Positions 46,537-55,171 are shown, counted from the stretch's first letter. The stretch is 64,000 nucleotides of DNA from Larkinella sp051857545 (GCF_051857545.1 NZ_JBPZHB010000005.1:124001-188000), one strand, 5' to 3'. Numbers and translations are program-made. Notes: a model not told the origin generated them from the sequence alone.

Positions 46537-46706
46537 GATTCATCGCACGAGTTTATCAAACCAAAATAGGGCAGAAGCGGGGGTTTTTCCGAATTTGATG
46601 TAGAGTTTGATTAAACGGTCGTTTTTTCAAACCGAAGACGCGGTAATAGGCGATGACTGATTTATTAAAATATTGGGAAAAGTTGAAGCTAATGTAAATT
46701 ATTATA

Positions 46707-47785
46707 AGTAGTTCGACTCAATTATTTTAGATTAAAGGGACTGAACTTGATACTCAACTGTTGGCCCACATTGGCCAGGCATTGATGAACGGCATAAAAC
46801 AAGGTTTCTTTTTCGGCGTAATCCTGAGGCCGAAGCCATTCGGTTTTCAGTTTACGCCACAGCGTTTCGGCCAAGTTTAAATGGGGCGAATAAGGCGGCA
46901 AAAACAAAATAAACAACCCGCGCTGCTGCCAGTATCTCAACCGCTGCTGGATCAGTTGACCCGTATGAATGCGAGCACAATCTAAAACGACTACCGTTTC
47001 TTTATGAATCGTAAACGACAAGTTTTCCAACTCCTGCATCACAAACTGCGCATTGATGGACTGGACACTTGTCGCCCAATGGCATTGATTCGTGCGGCTA
47101 ATGAGCCCCCAGCAATTGATCTTGTACCCTTTCTGAGCCAGAACACAAACCCGTTCACCGGCAAACTGCCAACCATAGGGAACATACCCTTCACTACTGA
47201 CCTGGCTCTCATCTCCATAAAAAAGATCGATTTTTCCTTGCTGGGCCAATTTCTCCAGCATAGCCAGTCGCTCAAGTCGATCCTGATAAACCAGCGGGCA
47301 AGGTTGTCCCTTTACTCGCTTACGAATCCGTTTGTATCGTCCACCATGGCTTTTAAAAAACGCCGGAAGGCATCACGACCAATCGATTTGCCTTGCTGGC
47401 TTTCCCACTCGGCTTTAGCCGTTTGGAGTTTCTGGCGATTAGCTTTGATCAACGCAAGGGCATTTTGTTGTTCTTGTTCACTAAAAATGACGGCCTTACG
47501 ACCTCGTCCCGGTTTGGTGAGTAAACCGGCAATACCATCAGTTTTGTACCGATTGAGCCAATTATTGACGCTCATCTCGCACATGTTGACAATGCTGGCG
47601 ACTTCTTTCGACTTACGGCCTTCGGCTTTGAGTAACACTAGCTGGCATCGCATGCGGACCGCATGGCGCTTATCGGTACGGAACCGTTTGTCTAATTCGG
47701 CTTTTGCTTTTTCGTCCAAGAGTGGTGTATTGACGCGTCCCATGAACGAAAATACAATAATCTAAACTAATTACCAGTAAGCACT
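46707..47785 (-). mobile_element. IS630-family insertion sequence
   Basis: The 1079-bp element is bounded by imperfect 28-bp terminal inverted repeats (about 19 of 28 matches; the inner 15 bases AATTAtTTTAGATTA match 14 of 15). It is flanked on both sides by TA (46705-46706 and 47786-47787), the target duplication of the IS630/Tc1 group. It encodes a transposase in two frames. The stop codon of the second frame lies inside the left terminal repeat. It inserted about 12 bases past the stop of the gene at 47799, without breaking it. Confidence 0.8.
46722..47743 (-). CDS. IS630 transposase, two frames joined by -1 frameshift
   Basis: The first frame (47743-47312) gives the HTH part (SKEVASIVNMCEMSVNNWLN, GIAGLLTKPGRGRKAV). 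The second (to 46722) gives the DDE domain (DLFYGDESQVSSEGYVPYGW, VVLDCARIHTG, FLPPYSPHLNLAETLWRKLK), with the catalytic Asp, Asp and Glu visible. At 47351-47357 the minus strand reads T TTA AAA, a standard slippery heptamer. Slipping back one base there joins the frames into a 340-residue protein, the normal length for this family, with good IS630-like continuity across the joint (RRFLK then YKRIRK). Programmed frameshifting is likely; a simple disabling mutation is the alternative. Confidence 0.82.
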
Positions 47786-47798
47786 TAGCTTTTAATAG

Positions 47799-48353
47799 TT
47801 AAGATTCTCCGGCGGTTTTTTCACCGGAAAAGTACTGTTCAGGTTGTTTGAATAATACGTTAAATGACGTCATACTGCCGTAAATCCGGGTAATGTATTG
47901 TTGTATGTTGACCTTTTCTTCATCATCGATCGAACTGGCGTTGATGCGTTGTTCCAGTACCCGCAACCGGTCGCGCATCATCACGATTTTGTGAAAGAAC
48001 GCATCAATCGGTATTTCCTTCGACGCCAGATCCGTTCGACCCGGTTTTAAAATCATCTTCCCCCCTTTCCATTTATCGCCCAGCGGCACAATTTCCGAAA
48101 CATCCGCCCATTTTTGCAGGATTCGGGAAAGGGACTGCTCCACGTCAAACAGGCTCACCAGATCGCTGTCCAGCTCCACCAGCTCGATCACCTCCAGTGG
48201 CGTGGTCAACTTTACTATTTTGACGCCGGATTCGACAAAAGTCACAACGTACCCGTTCGATTTTACATTAATTATCACACCGACACCAAATTCGGCGTGT
48301 CGCACCCGCGACCCAATTCCTAAAACAATATCCATAGAAAGTCTTTTTTGCAT
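47799..48353 (-). CDS. Protein of unknown function with an SH3/Tudor-like N-terminus
   Basis: About 184 residues from ATG 48353, or 178 from 48335; the longer frame to 48446 runs through a hairpin and is unlikely. The N-terminus IGSRVRHAEFGVGVIINVKSN resembles the small beta-barrel found at the C-terminus of UvrD/PcrA-type helicases and in CarD-like proteins. The rest is helical (FFHKIVMMRDRLRVLEQRI). No enzymatic motif is seen. The IS630 element lies just past its stop. Confidence 0.7.
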   Translation of the reverse strand: MQKRLSMDIVLGIGSRVRHAEFGVGVIINVKSNGYVVTFVESGVKIVKLTTPLEVIELVELDSDLVSLFDVEQSLSRILQKWADVSEIVPLGDKWKGGKMILKPGRTDLASKEIPIDAFFHKIVMMRDRLRVLEQRINASSIDDEEKVNIQQYITRIYGSMTSFNVLFKQPEQYFSGEKTAGES

Positions 48354-48408
48354 GGCTATACACAAACTACATACCAAAATAGTCAAGAATGAAGAGTTAA
48401 GAATGAAG

Positions 48409-48448
48409 AGTTGGCTGACGCAAGCTGAAACAAGTGCGTCAGCCAACT
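48409..48448. repeat. Inverted repeat between two minus-strand genes
   Basis: Perfect 14-bp arms AGTTGGCTGACGCA (48409-48422) and complement (48435-48448), flanked by looser AT-rich pairing. It may end transcription from the methyltransferase gene, although no T-run follows on the minus strand. Confidence 0.55.
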
Positions 48449-48463
48449 TTTAACTCTTAACTT

Positions 48464-49057
48464 TTAACTTTTAGCTCCCTTTGGGAGAAGGACTTTGCAG
48501 ACGCAGGTGGATTTTGTCGTGACGGTGGTGGCTTCATCCATGAGTTCAAAACCGTCTTTGATACTCTGCCAAAGTGCGTCGCTGTGTTTGTGATCGTTGA
48601 TGGTAACGATGAGTAAACCGTTCGCTTTGAGGTAGGTAGCAAACCGCTGGAGGGTCTTGAGCGGGTGTTTGCTGTAATAAATCGACTCATTGAAAACAAT
48701 CATGTCAAATTGACCGGTCGGCACATATTTATCCATATCGGCCACCAGATAGGTACACTTTTCATCGGCCTGGGCCTGCGCATTTTTGATGGCGCTATCG
48801 GCGATATCGAAAGCCACAAACCGGCCGTAATTCTGGGTTTGCAGCCGTTGTTGCAAAAATCCTTCCCCACACCCAATTTCCAGAATCTCCGGCTGACCGG
48901 GTTTCAGAAATTTAATGTAGCCCACAATGACACTGAACCGGGCCAGTTCGTCGAGTCCCCTTAACCCATCCCACAAGCCTTTGTCATACTGATAATTCCA
49001 GCGGTCGCGGTCGATTCGAAGTATTTTACGTTTGAAAAATGAAGTGAGGGCTTGCAT
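48464..49057 (-). CDS. Class I SAM-dependent methyltransferase
   Basis: A 197-residue methyltransferase. SAM motif I is ILEIGCGEGFLQQRL; the acidic loop after strand 2 is VAFDIADSAIKNA; motif II region is CTYLVADMDKY; later FDMIVFNESIYYSKHPLKTL matches post-motif segments of the Methyltransf_11/23 group. The N-terminal 30 residues are basic (KRKILRIDRDRWNYQYDKG). The substrate is unknown. It is chromosomal in composition. Confidence 0.88.
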   Translation of the reverse strand: MQALTSFFKRKILRIDRDRWNYQYDKGLWDGLRGLDELARFSVIVGYIKFLKPGQPEILEIGCGEGFLQQRLQTQNYGRFVAFDIADSAIKNAQAQADEKCTYLVADMDKYVPTGQFDMIVFNESIYYSKHPLKTLQRFATYLKANGLLIVTINDHKHSDALWQSIKDGFELMDEATTVTTKSTCVCKVLLPKGAKS

Positions 49058-49112
49058 ACGGTTTTGGATGGGTTCGGCAAAAAAAGGTAGGATTCAGTCT
49101 AATCAGCACGCT

Positions 49113-49331
49113 TTAACGACTCGTGCTGTCCTCAACAAATAACGTATCGGCCACATCCAAAGCGGCCGAATCCAGCGCCGTTCCGTCGGGCTCGGTGGGC
49201 AAAGCGCGTTCGAGCTGGCGTTTTTTGTTCCAGGGCGCGGTCGTTCGTCGTCCCATGTCGATGGCTACAAAAACAACAATGAGCGTAAAAATGAGGGCCG
49301 CGATAAACAGGATGCGACGGTTTTTATTCAT
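49113..49331 (-). CDS. Small single-pass membrane protein
   Basis: A 72-residue product with a basic start (MNKNRR), one membrane helix (ILFIAALIFTLIVVFVAI) and an acidic C-terminal tail outside. Its start overlaps the stop of the SixA gene by 4 bases, so the two are coupled. Function unknown. Confidence 0.7.
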   Translation of the reverse strand: MNKNRRILFIAALIFTLIVVFVAIDMGRRTTAPWNKKRQLERALPTEPDGTALDSAALDVADTLFVEDSTSR

Positions 49332-49831
49332 GATTCTTTCAATTTTTTGGGCGAAACCAGATCCACCAGATGGCCCGTCCGACCGGATATGGCCGCCCAG
49401 TCCAGGTTCTCGAACTCGATGATGGCTACGGCTCCCTTGCTCATTGAACCCACATCCGCGTGTGTCAGGTACTCCGCAAAATAAGAAATATCGGGATTAT
49501 GACCGAACAACATCACGGATTGGCAATTTTTATCCACGCCGTTAATGGCGGCAATATATGCTTTCGGACCACCATCGAACAGTTTTGGTTCCAATACCAT
49601 CCGATCCGGATCAATATGGAACTGCTCGGCCATCACTTTCCCGGTATCCCGGGCGCGGTTGGCGGTGCTGCTGATCAGACAGTCCGGTTTTATGCCCTGC
49701 CCGGCTAGATGATGTCCGACGCGGGCGGCTGCCATAATGCCTTCCGGAACCAGATCGCGGTCGTGGTCACGCTGGAAACTCGCCCGATCTTCCGCTTTGG
49801 CGTGCCGGACGAGGTATAATGTTTTCTTCAT
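49328..49831 (-). CDS. sixA: Histidine phosphatase, SixA-type
   Basis: A 167-residue phosphohistidine phosphatase of the RHG branch. The catalytic motif LVRHAKAEDRASF is at the N-terminus; the second His region is VMLFGHNPDISYFAEYL, and conserved SSTANRARDTGKVM lies between. SixA removes phosphate from histidine phosphotransfer domains in E. coli. It overlaps the small membrane-protein gene downstream. Confidence 0.85.
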   Translation of the reverse strand: MKKTLYLVRHAKAEDRASFQRDHDRDLVPEGIMAAARVGHHLAGQGIKPDCLISSTANRARDTGKVMAEQFHIDPDRMVLEPKLFDGGPKAYIAAINGVDKNCQSVMLFGHNPDISYFAEYLTHADVGSMSKGAVAIIEFENLDWAAISGRTGHLVDLVSPKKLKES

Positions 49832-49945
49832 GTGCTTAGGTTAAGCTAAGTCGTTTTTTTCCAAAACTACTAATTCTGTCGAAAAGACAACCAGTCAACT
49901 CGCCGAGTCTTTGGATTGTTGCTTAACCCGCCCCTGAAAATTTCG

Positions 49946-49953
49946 TATCTTTG
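49946..49953 (+). promoter_or_regulatory. Candidate -7 promoter box for prfC
   Basis: TATCTTTG matches TAnnTTTG. A TTG lies about 24 bases upstream, slightly beyond usual spacing. Transcription would start near 49960, exactly where the inverted repeat begins. Confidence 0.45.
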
Positions 49954-49959
49954 TGTTTA

Positions 49960-50064
49960 GCCCTTTCGCTTTCGCCCCTAAATCCCCTAAAGGGGACTTA
50001 TAGCATCCGGATTAAGCTGCGTCCGAGTCCCCTTTAGGGGATTTAGGGGCGAAAGCGAAAGGGC
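49960..50064. repeat. 39-bp perfect inverted repeat in the prfC leader
   Basis: Arms 49960-49998 and 50026-50064 are exact complements around a 27-base loop. Each arm contains a nested palindrome (CCCCTAAAGGGG-like, TCCCCTAAAGGGGA). The 14-mer CCCCTAAATCCCCT is shared with 26408-26421, so this may be a mobile or amplified palindromic element, or an RNA hairpin in the leader. Confidence 0.85.
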
Positions 50065-50150
50065 AAAGAATTATCCGATATAAATCCAGGTTTTTTAACG
50101 CCAAATTAAGAACCATACATGGCTCGCTACTGCGGCCATTCCGATCCATA

Positions 50151-51746
50151 ATGAGTACGACACAAGAAATCAGCCGTCGCCGAACGTTTGCGATTATCAG
50201 TCACCCGGATGCCGGAAAGACGACATTGACCGAAAAACTGCTGCTTTTCGGCGGTGCCATCCAAACCGCCGGCGCCGTTAAGTCGAATAAAATCAAGAAG
50301 TCGGCCACCTCCGACTTTATGGAAATTGAAAAGCAACGCGGTATTTCGGTCGCCACGTCGGTGATGACGTTCGAGTATAAAGACCTCAAAATCAACATTC
50401 TCGATACGCCGGGTCACAAAGATTTCGCGGAAGATACGTACCGGACGTTGACGGCGGTCGACAGCGTTATCCTCGTCATCGACTGCGTGAAAGGTGTGGA
50501 AGAGCAAACCGAGCGGCTGATGGAAGTGTGCCGGATGCGCGATACGCCGGTGATCATTTTCATCAATAAACTCGACCGCGAAGGCCAGGACCCATTCGAT
50601 TTGCTGGACGAACTGGAGTCCAAACTCAACCTTCGCGTCCGCCCGCTGACGTGGCCGGTCAACATGGGATCGGATTTTAAAGGCGTTTACAGTCTGTACG
50701 ATAAAACAATGAATTTCTTCCGCGTCAACAAAACGAAAGTAGAAGAAGACATTCTCGAAATTGACATCAATACGCCGGTTCTGGAACAAAAAGTGGGTGA
50801 ACGCGATGCCGAACAACTGCGCGAAGACGCCGAACTGATCGAAGGCATTTACGATCCTTTCGACCGGCAAACCTACCTGGAAGGCAAAGTGGCTCCGGTA
50901 TTTTTCGGGTCGGCAGTCAACAACTTTGGGGTGAAGGAGTTGCTCGACACGTTCTGCAGCATTTCGCCCGAACCCATCGCCCGTGCCACCGACAAACGCG
51001 TTGTGTTTCCTGACGAACCAAAATTCACCGGTTTTGTCTTTAAAATTCACGCCAACCTCGACCCCCGCCACCGCGACCGGATCGCGTTTCTGCGCATTTG
51101 CTCGGGGGTTTTCGAACGGGGAAAATTCTATCACCACACCCGGCTCGACAAAGACGTGCGGTTTTCGAGTCCGTTTAGTTTCATGGCCGATAGCAAAAGC
51201 ATTGTGGATGAGGGCTTTCCGGGCGACGTCGTCGGTTTGTACGACACTGGCTCCTTTAAAATCGGAGACACGCTGACCGAGGGCGAAGACATGCGCTACG
51301 TCGGCATTCCGAGTTTCTCGCCCGAGATTTTTAAGGAGTTGATCAATTCGGACCCGATGAAATCCAAGCAACTGGAAAAAGGGATTCAGCAGTTGACCGA
51401 CGAGGGAGTGGCCCAGTTGTTTACGATGATGAGCGGAAACCGGAAAATAGTCGGAACCGTTGGGGAGCTTCAGTTCGACGTGATTCAGTACCGGCTCGAG
51501 CACGAATACGGGGCCAAATGCCGCTGGACGACCATGCCGGTTTCCAAAGCCTGCTGGCTGACGTCGGACGATAAGAAGAAACTGGACGAATTTATCCGGC
51601 TGAAGGGCCTGGCCATTGCCTACGACAAAGACGCCAACCCGGTTTTTCTGGCCGAATCGGACTGGATTCTGCGGATGAACATGCAGAACAATCCCGACAT
51701 CAAGTTTCACTTTACCTCGGAATTTAAGACGGCAGTGGAAGCCTAA
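50151..51746 (+). CDS. prfC: Peptide chain release factor 3
   Basis: GTPase of 531 residues that recycles RF1/RF2 from the ribosome. G1 is HPDAGKTTLTEKLL (about 18-31), G2 region KQRGISVATSVMTF, G3 DTPGHKDF, G4 INKLDREG. The C-terminal domains show FKIHANLDPRHRDRIAFLRI and GELQFDVIQYRLEHEYG, diagnostic of RF3 as opposed to EF-G. Length is standard (about 530). The ATG follows a 5' leader with a large hairpin. A long reading frame on the other strand is only a codon-bias shadow. Confidence 0.97.
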   Translation: MSTTQEISRRRTFAIISHPDAGKTTLTEKLLLFGGAIQTAGAVKSNKIKKSATSDFMEIEKQRGISVATSVMTFEYKDLKINILDTPGHKDFAEDTYRTLTAVDSVILVIDCVKGVEEQTERLMEVCRMRDTPVIIFINKLDREGQDPFDLLDELESKLNLRVRPLTWPVNMGSDFKGVYSLYDKTMNFFRVNKTKVEEDILEIDINTPVLEQKVGERDAEQLREDAELIEGIYDPFDRQTYLEGKVAPVFFGSAVNNFGVKELLDTFCSISPEPIARATDKRVVFPDEPKFTGFVFKIHANLDPRHRDRIAFLRICSGVFERGKFYHHTRLDKDVRFSSPFSFMADSKSIVDEGFPGDVVGLYDTGSFKIGDTLTEGEDMRYVGIPSFSPEIFKELINSDPMKSKQLEKGIQQLTDEGVAQLFTMMSGNRKIVGTVGELQFDVIQYRLEHEYGAKCRWTTMPVSKACWLTSDDKKKLDEFIRLKGLAIAYDKDANPVFLAESDWILRMNMQNNPDIKFHFTSEFKTAVEA

Positions 51747-51777
51747 CGTTCTCCACACTCACTTTCGCCTTTACACC

Positions 51778-53022
51778 ATGTTCCAAAATACATCCGTTAC
51801 CAATCGCTTTCTTCGTTACGTCCAAATTGATACCCAGTCCGATCCACGGTCAACCACCAATCCTTCGACTGAAAAACAGAAAGATCTGGGCCGGATTCTG
51901 GTTGAAGAACTGCACGAGATTGGTATTGCAGATGCCGAACTGGACGAGTATGGCTACGTCTACGCAACCATTCCGGCCAATACCGACAAACCAAATGTGC
52001 CGGTTTTGTGCCTTTGCGCCCACATGGACACGTCACCCGACGTGACGGGCGAGGGCGTAAAACCGCTGACACACCACGGCTGGGATGGCTCCGATATTAT
52101 TCTGCCCGACGACCCAACACAAATCATCAGGCTGGCCGATCACCCGGATTTACACGACCAGATTGGCAACGACATCATCACCGCCAGCGGAACGACTTTG
52201 CTCGGTGCTGACAATAAGGCCGGTGTCGCCGAAATCATGGCGGCAGCAGAGTTGATTGTTAATGAGCCAATTATCAAACACGGCACCATCCGCCTGCTGT
52301 TTACCCCCGACGAAGAAGTGGGGCGCGGAACGGAAAAAGTGGACATGGAAAAGCTCGGCGCGGTCTTTGGCTACACCATCGACGGCGAACAGCTCGGCAC
52401 GCTGGAAGATGAAACGTTTTCTGCCGATGCGGTCAAAATCGTGATTCAGGGTGTAAGTACTCATCCCGGTTTTGCGAAAGGCAAGCTCGAAAATGCGCTA
52501 AAAATTGCCGCCGATTTGCTGGCTGCGTTGCCCAAAGATTCGCTTTCGCCCGAAACCACCGAAGGACACGAGGGCTTCATCCATCCAGGCCATCTCGAAG
52601 GCAATCAGGACCAGGCGGTGGTCGAGTTCATCATCCGGGATTTTAGCGTGAGCGGTTTGCAAGAAAAGGAACAGCATCTTCAAAATCTCCTCAATGCCGT
52701 TCTGGCGAATTACCCCAACTCCAGCGCCACCTTCGAGGTGCGGGAACAATACCGGAACATGAAGGAGATGCTGGATCAGCATCCGGCGGTTGTTGAAAAT
52801 GCCCTTGAAGCCATCCGCCGGAGCGAGTTGACGCCCGAACGGCGAAGCATCCGGGGCGGCACAGACGGTTCGCGGCTGTCGTTCATGGGTCTCCCCTGCC
52901 CCAATATCTTCGCCGGTGAACACGCGTTTCATTCCCGTCTGGAATGGGTCTCGGTCCAGGATATGGAGAAAGCCGTCGAGGTAATTGTGAATTTGTGTCA
53001 GGTTTGGGAGGAAAGAGCGTAG
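51778..53022 (+). CDS. pepT: Peptidase T (tripeptide aminopeptidase)
   Basis: A 414-residue M20 zinc aminopeptidase that releases N-terminal residues from tripeptides in the cytoplasm. Zinc-site motifs: CAHMDTSPD (His, Asp), LGADNKAGVAEIM (bridging Asp), TPDEEVGRGTEKVD (catalytic Glu and ligand Glu), YTIDGEQLG and, near the end, NIFAGEHAFHSRLEWVSV. RGGTDGSRLSFMGLP is typical PepT. It starts 31 bases after prfC and is probably cotranscribed. Confidence 0.95.
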   Translation: MFQNTSVTNRFLRYVQIDTQSDPRSTTNPSTEKQKDLGRILVEELHEIGIADAELDEYGYVYATIPANTDKPNVPVLCLCAHMDTSPDVTGEGVKPLTHHGWDGSDIILPDDPTQIIRLADHPDLHDQIGNDIITASGTTLLGADNKAGVAEIMAAAELIVNEPIIKHGTIRLLFTPDEEVGRGTEKVDMEKLGAVFGYTIDGEQLGTLEDETFSADAVKIVIQGVSTHPGFAKGKLENALKIAADLLAALPKDSLSPETTEGHEGFIHPGHLEGNQDQAVVEFIIRDFSVSGLQEKEQHLQNLLNAVLANYPNSSATFEVREQYRNMKEMLDQHPAVVENALEAIRRSELTPERRSIRGGTDGSRLSFMGLPCPNIFAGEHAFHSRLEWVSVQDMEKAVEVIVNLCQVWEERA

Positions 53023-53085
53023 CCGTAGAACCCGCTACCAGAGCGGATTTCCCGCTCAATCCCCAATCCCATCCTTCCGCTGTTT

Positions 53086-54771
53086 TTAAGAATACCGCTC
53101 CGTGATCGTCCTCGCCCGCTCCCGGGTTTCGGCGATCAACGGATGCACCGGTTTGGCAAGGGCTTCCAACGCTTCAGAAACCGTGTCCTTAAACAGCAAA
53201 TTGACCGGCAATTCGTGCCGATCCTGAGCGGTTTTTAGCACCACCACCGGTTTGGTTTGCCCCTGCGCACCGTGGAAACCATACCAGGCTTTCGCTTCCA
53301 GCCAGGCCGCATCAACGGCTTCGGCGGTGGTGTCCACCAGAAACTCCTCCGTCGGCAGATGCAGGTTTTTGCGCTCCGCCATCCGACCATCCAGATCGGC
53401 CAGTTGCTGGCGAAGGCGAATCGTGTCCTTGCCCGTCCGGATGCGTTCACGCAACGACTGGCGGATGAAATACGTGATAGCCTGCGTGACGTTCAGCCCG
53501 ATCTCAGCCATTTGCTTGAAAATGAGCGAGGTCGGCGACATGCCAGGAATGGTGTTCGGATCATGCAGCAGCACCCGCCCCGGTTCGTTGGCCTGATCGG
53601 GCGTCAAAAAACCGTCGATCCGGGCGCAGACGTTCATGCCCAGACGCGTAAAGACATCGGCCACACTCAACTGAATTTCCCGGTTGTGTTCCAGACTGGT
53701 TTCGACCGGAATCCGCTTTTTGGTCGTATTGGACTGGTATTTTGATTTAAAGTCGAAGCTGGTAACATTGTAAATTTCGGTTGGGGGCAGGGCAACCGCC
53801 GTGCCGTCGTCGTTCTGAATCACCCCACACGAAAACTCCTGACCGCTGACGAATTCCTCAAACAGCACATCGTCTTCGGAGTTCGCCGATCCGATAACAA
53901 GCGTTTGATACCCCGAAGCCGCCCAGGAATCCGCTTTTTCGAGCAGGTCTTTGGGATGGTCAATAAACTCGCCGGTTTCTTCGATCACAACCGGATAGCC
54001 AATGCCGGAATCCAGTTCAGTCACCTCCTGCACAAAGGCGGTTTTCTCGTCTTCTGAAAACAACTTCCAGCCTTCCAGGTCAATTTCCTGCCGGAAAAAA
54101 CACTGATCGACCGCTTTGGTGAACTGGCTCAGGTCATTTTCCCGAACAATCACTACGCCGATCGATGAGCCTTGATGCGGAGCTTTCACCACAATGGGCA
54201 AACCCAGCAAACCTTGCAGGGACTCGAACACCCCGGCTTTATCCGCCTGATCCCAATCCGGTCGGCTGATAACCGACGTTTTTTTCTGCTGCCCATTGAC
54301 CAGCGCAATCAATTCATTTTGCAGAATCTTATTGATTCCCACCGCCGAACCCATCAGGCCCGGCCCGGTATACGGTATTCTATACCATTCGAGCAAGCCC
54401 TGAATACCGCCGTCTTCGCAGTCGGGGCCGTGCATGGCCAGAAAGGCCAGATCAAAGTGCTGACTGAATTCCTGCGGCTGGATGCGCTGACCGATCGCGC
54501 TTATTTGCTGTTCCCGTTCTTCACCGGATAAACCGGCTAACGATTCGATGTAAACGCTGAACGTGGGGTTGGTTTGCTGCGGATAAAATGCCCGGATCGA
54601 GCCTTTGCTGAGAAATTCTTCCCGAATCAAGATAAAATTACCCAGTCCATCCACAAAAACCATGATGGGGTGAAACAGCGATTTGTCGATATGAGCCAGG
54701 GCCGTGCGACCACCCGCAAACGAGACTTCCCGCTCACGCGACGGGCCACCGAAGAAGATTCCTATTTTCAT
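53086..54771 (-). CDS. D-alanine-D-alanine ligase family protein, enlarged form
   Basis: ATP-grasp ligase of 561 residues; standard Ddl enzymes have 300-370. The N-terminus is classic (IGIFFGGPSREREVSFAGG), followed by the substrate/ATP segments AFLAMHGPDCEDGGIQGLLEW, YTGPGLMGSAVGINK and VVKAPHQGSSIGV. The Mg-binding motif near residue 404 reads HDPNTIPGMSP: Asp404 replaces the usual Glu, Asn406 is kept. About 125 extra residues follow the ATP-grasp core, and there is additional sequence within the core. It probably makes or attaches D-Ala-D-Ala-like dipeptides for the cell wall; a changed substrate is possible. Confidence 0.85.
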   Translation of the reverse strand: MKIGIFFGGPSREREVSFAGGRTALAHIDKSLFHPIMVFVDGLGNFILIREEFLSKGSIRAFYPQQTNPTFSVYIESLAGLSGEEREQQISAIGQRIQPQEFSQHFDLAFLAMHGPDCEDGGIQGLLEWYRIPYTGPGLMGSAVGINKILQNELIALVNGQQKKTSVISRPDWDQADKAGVFESLQGLLGLPIVVKAPHQGSSIGVVIVRENDLSQFTKAVDQCFFRQEIDLEGWKLFSEDEKTAFVQEVTELDSGIGYPVVIEETGEFIDHPKDLLEKADSWAASGYQTLVIGSANSEDDVLFEEFVSGQEFSCGVIQNDDGTAVALPPTEIYNVTSFDFKSKYQSNTTKKRIPVETSLEHNREIQLSVADVFTRLGMNVCARIDGFLTPDQANEPGRVLLHDPNTIPGMSPTSLIFKQMAEIGLNVTQAITYFIRQSLRERIRTGKDTIRLRQQLADLDGRMAERKNLHLPTEEFLVDTTAEAVDAAWLEAKAWYGFHGAQGQTKPVVVLKTAQDRHELPVNLLFKDTVSEALEALAKPVHPLIAETRERARTITERYS

Positions 54772-54825
54772 TGTATATAGCTACGAACGAATGCCTGTGG
54801 GCATGGGGTGCAAAATAACAAAAAA

Positions 54826-54852
54826 GGCCGCTCTTCCGATGGAAGAACGGCC
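54826..54852 (-). terminator. Intrinsic terminator after the NifU-type gene
   Basis: On the minus strand a GGCCGTTCTTCC/GGAAGAGCGGCC stem (one mismatch) with a 3-base loop is followed by TTTTTT. It separates the NifU-type gene from the ligase gene. Confidence 0.85.
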
Positions 54853-54889
54853 AAAAGTCTTAAAAGAGATCAATGGTAATCAGTATGAT

Positions 54890-55171
54890 TTAAAACGCCG
54901 GGGTCAGATTGACGGCTTCGACCCGCGTAATTTCCGGAACGGCTTTCAGAATGGCTTCTTCCAACCCGGCTTTGAAGGTCATGGTTGACATGGGGCAGGA
55001 GCCACAGGCGCCGACCAGTTCCAGCCGGACTACTTTATCGCTCGTCACTTCCAGCACCTTCACGTTACCCCCATCTGCTTCCAGATACGGCCGGATGCTA
55101 TTCAGCGCCTTTTCGATACGATCTATTAAAATTTCGTTGTCCAGTACAGTTTCCATGCGAACAGTAAACAA
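54890..55171 (-). CDS. NifU C-terminal domain iron-sulfur protein
   Basis: A 93-residue scaffold/carrier protein for Fe-S clusters. The family pattern is IRPYLEADGGNVKVLEV, then GACGSCPMSTMTFKAGLE with the CxxC cluster ligands. Single-domain Nfu-type proteins deliver clusters to target proteins. It lies downstream of the Mrp-family carrier gene, which has the same kind of job, so the two form a functional pair. Confidence 0.94.
   Translation of the reverse strand: MFTVRMETVLDNEILIDRIEKALNSIRPYLEADGGNVKVLEVTSDKVVRLELVGACGSCPMSTMTFKAGLEEAILKAVPEITRVEAVNLTPAF

Larger units (their letters stand above)
49832..50150. other. Intergenic leader between sixA and prfC
   Basis: Divergent promoter region. 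It contains a -7 box (49946-49953) and a 39-bp inverted repeat (49960-50064) reported separately. No gene is supported. Confidence 0.6.

Noticed and set aside
47004..47765. 253-codon plus-strand frame across the insertion sequence
   Set aside because: Antisense to the IS630 transposase, which has clear DDE motifs on the other strand.
48354..48446. N-terminal extension of the gene ending at 47799
   Set aside because: It would run through a 14-bp hairpin and encodes unconserved hydrophobic residues; the ATGs at 48353 and 48335 fit the conserved start much better.
50127..51758. 543-codon reading frame on the minus strand covering prfC
   Set aside because: It is a full-length antisense shadow of a certain gene (release factor 3). 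Its product is a His/Phe/Arg-rich string with no domain, as expected from the codon bias of the true strand.
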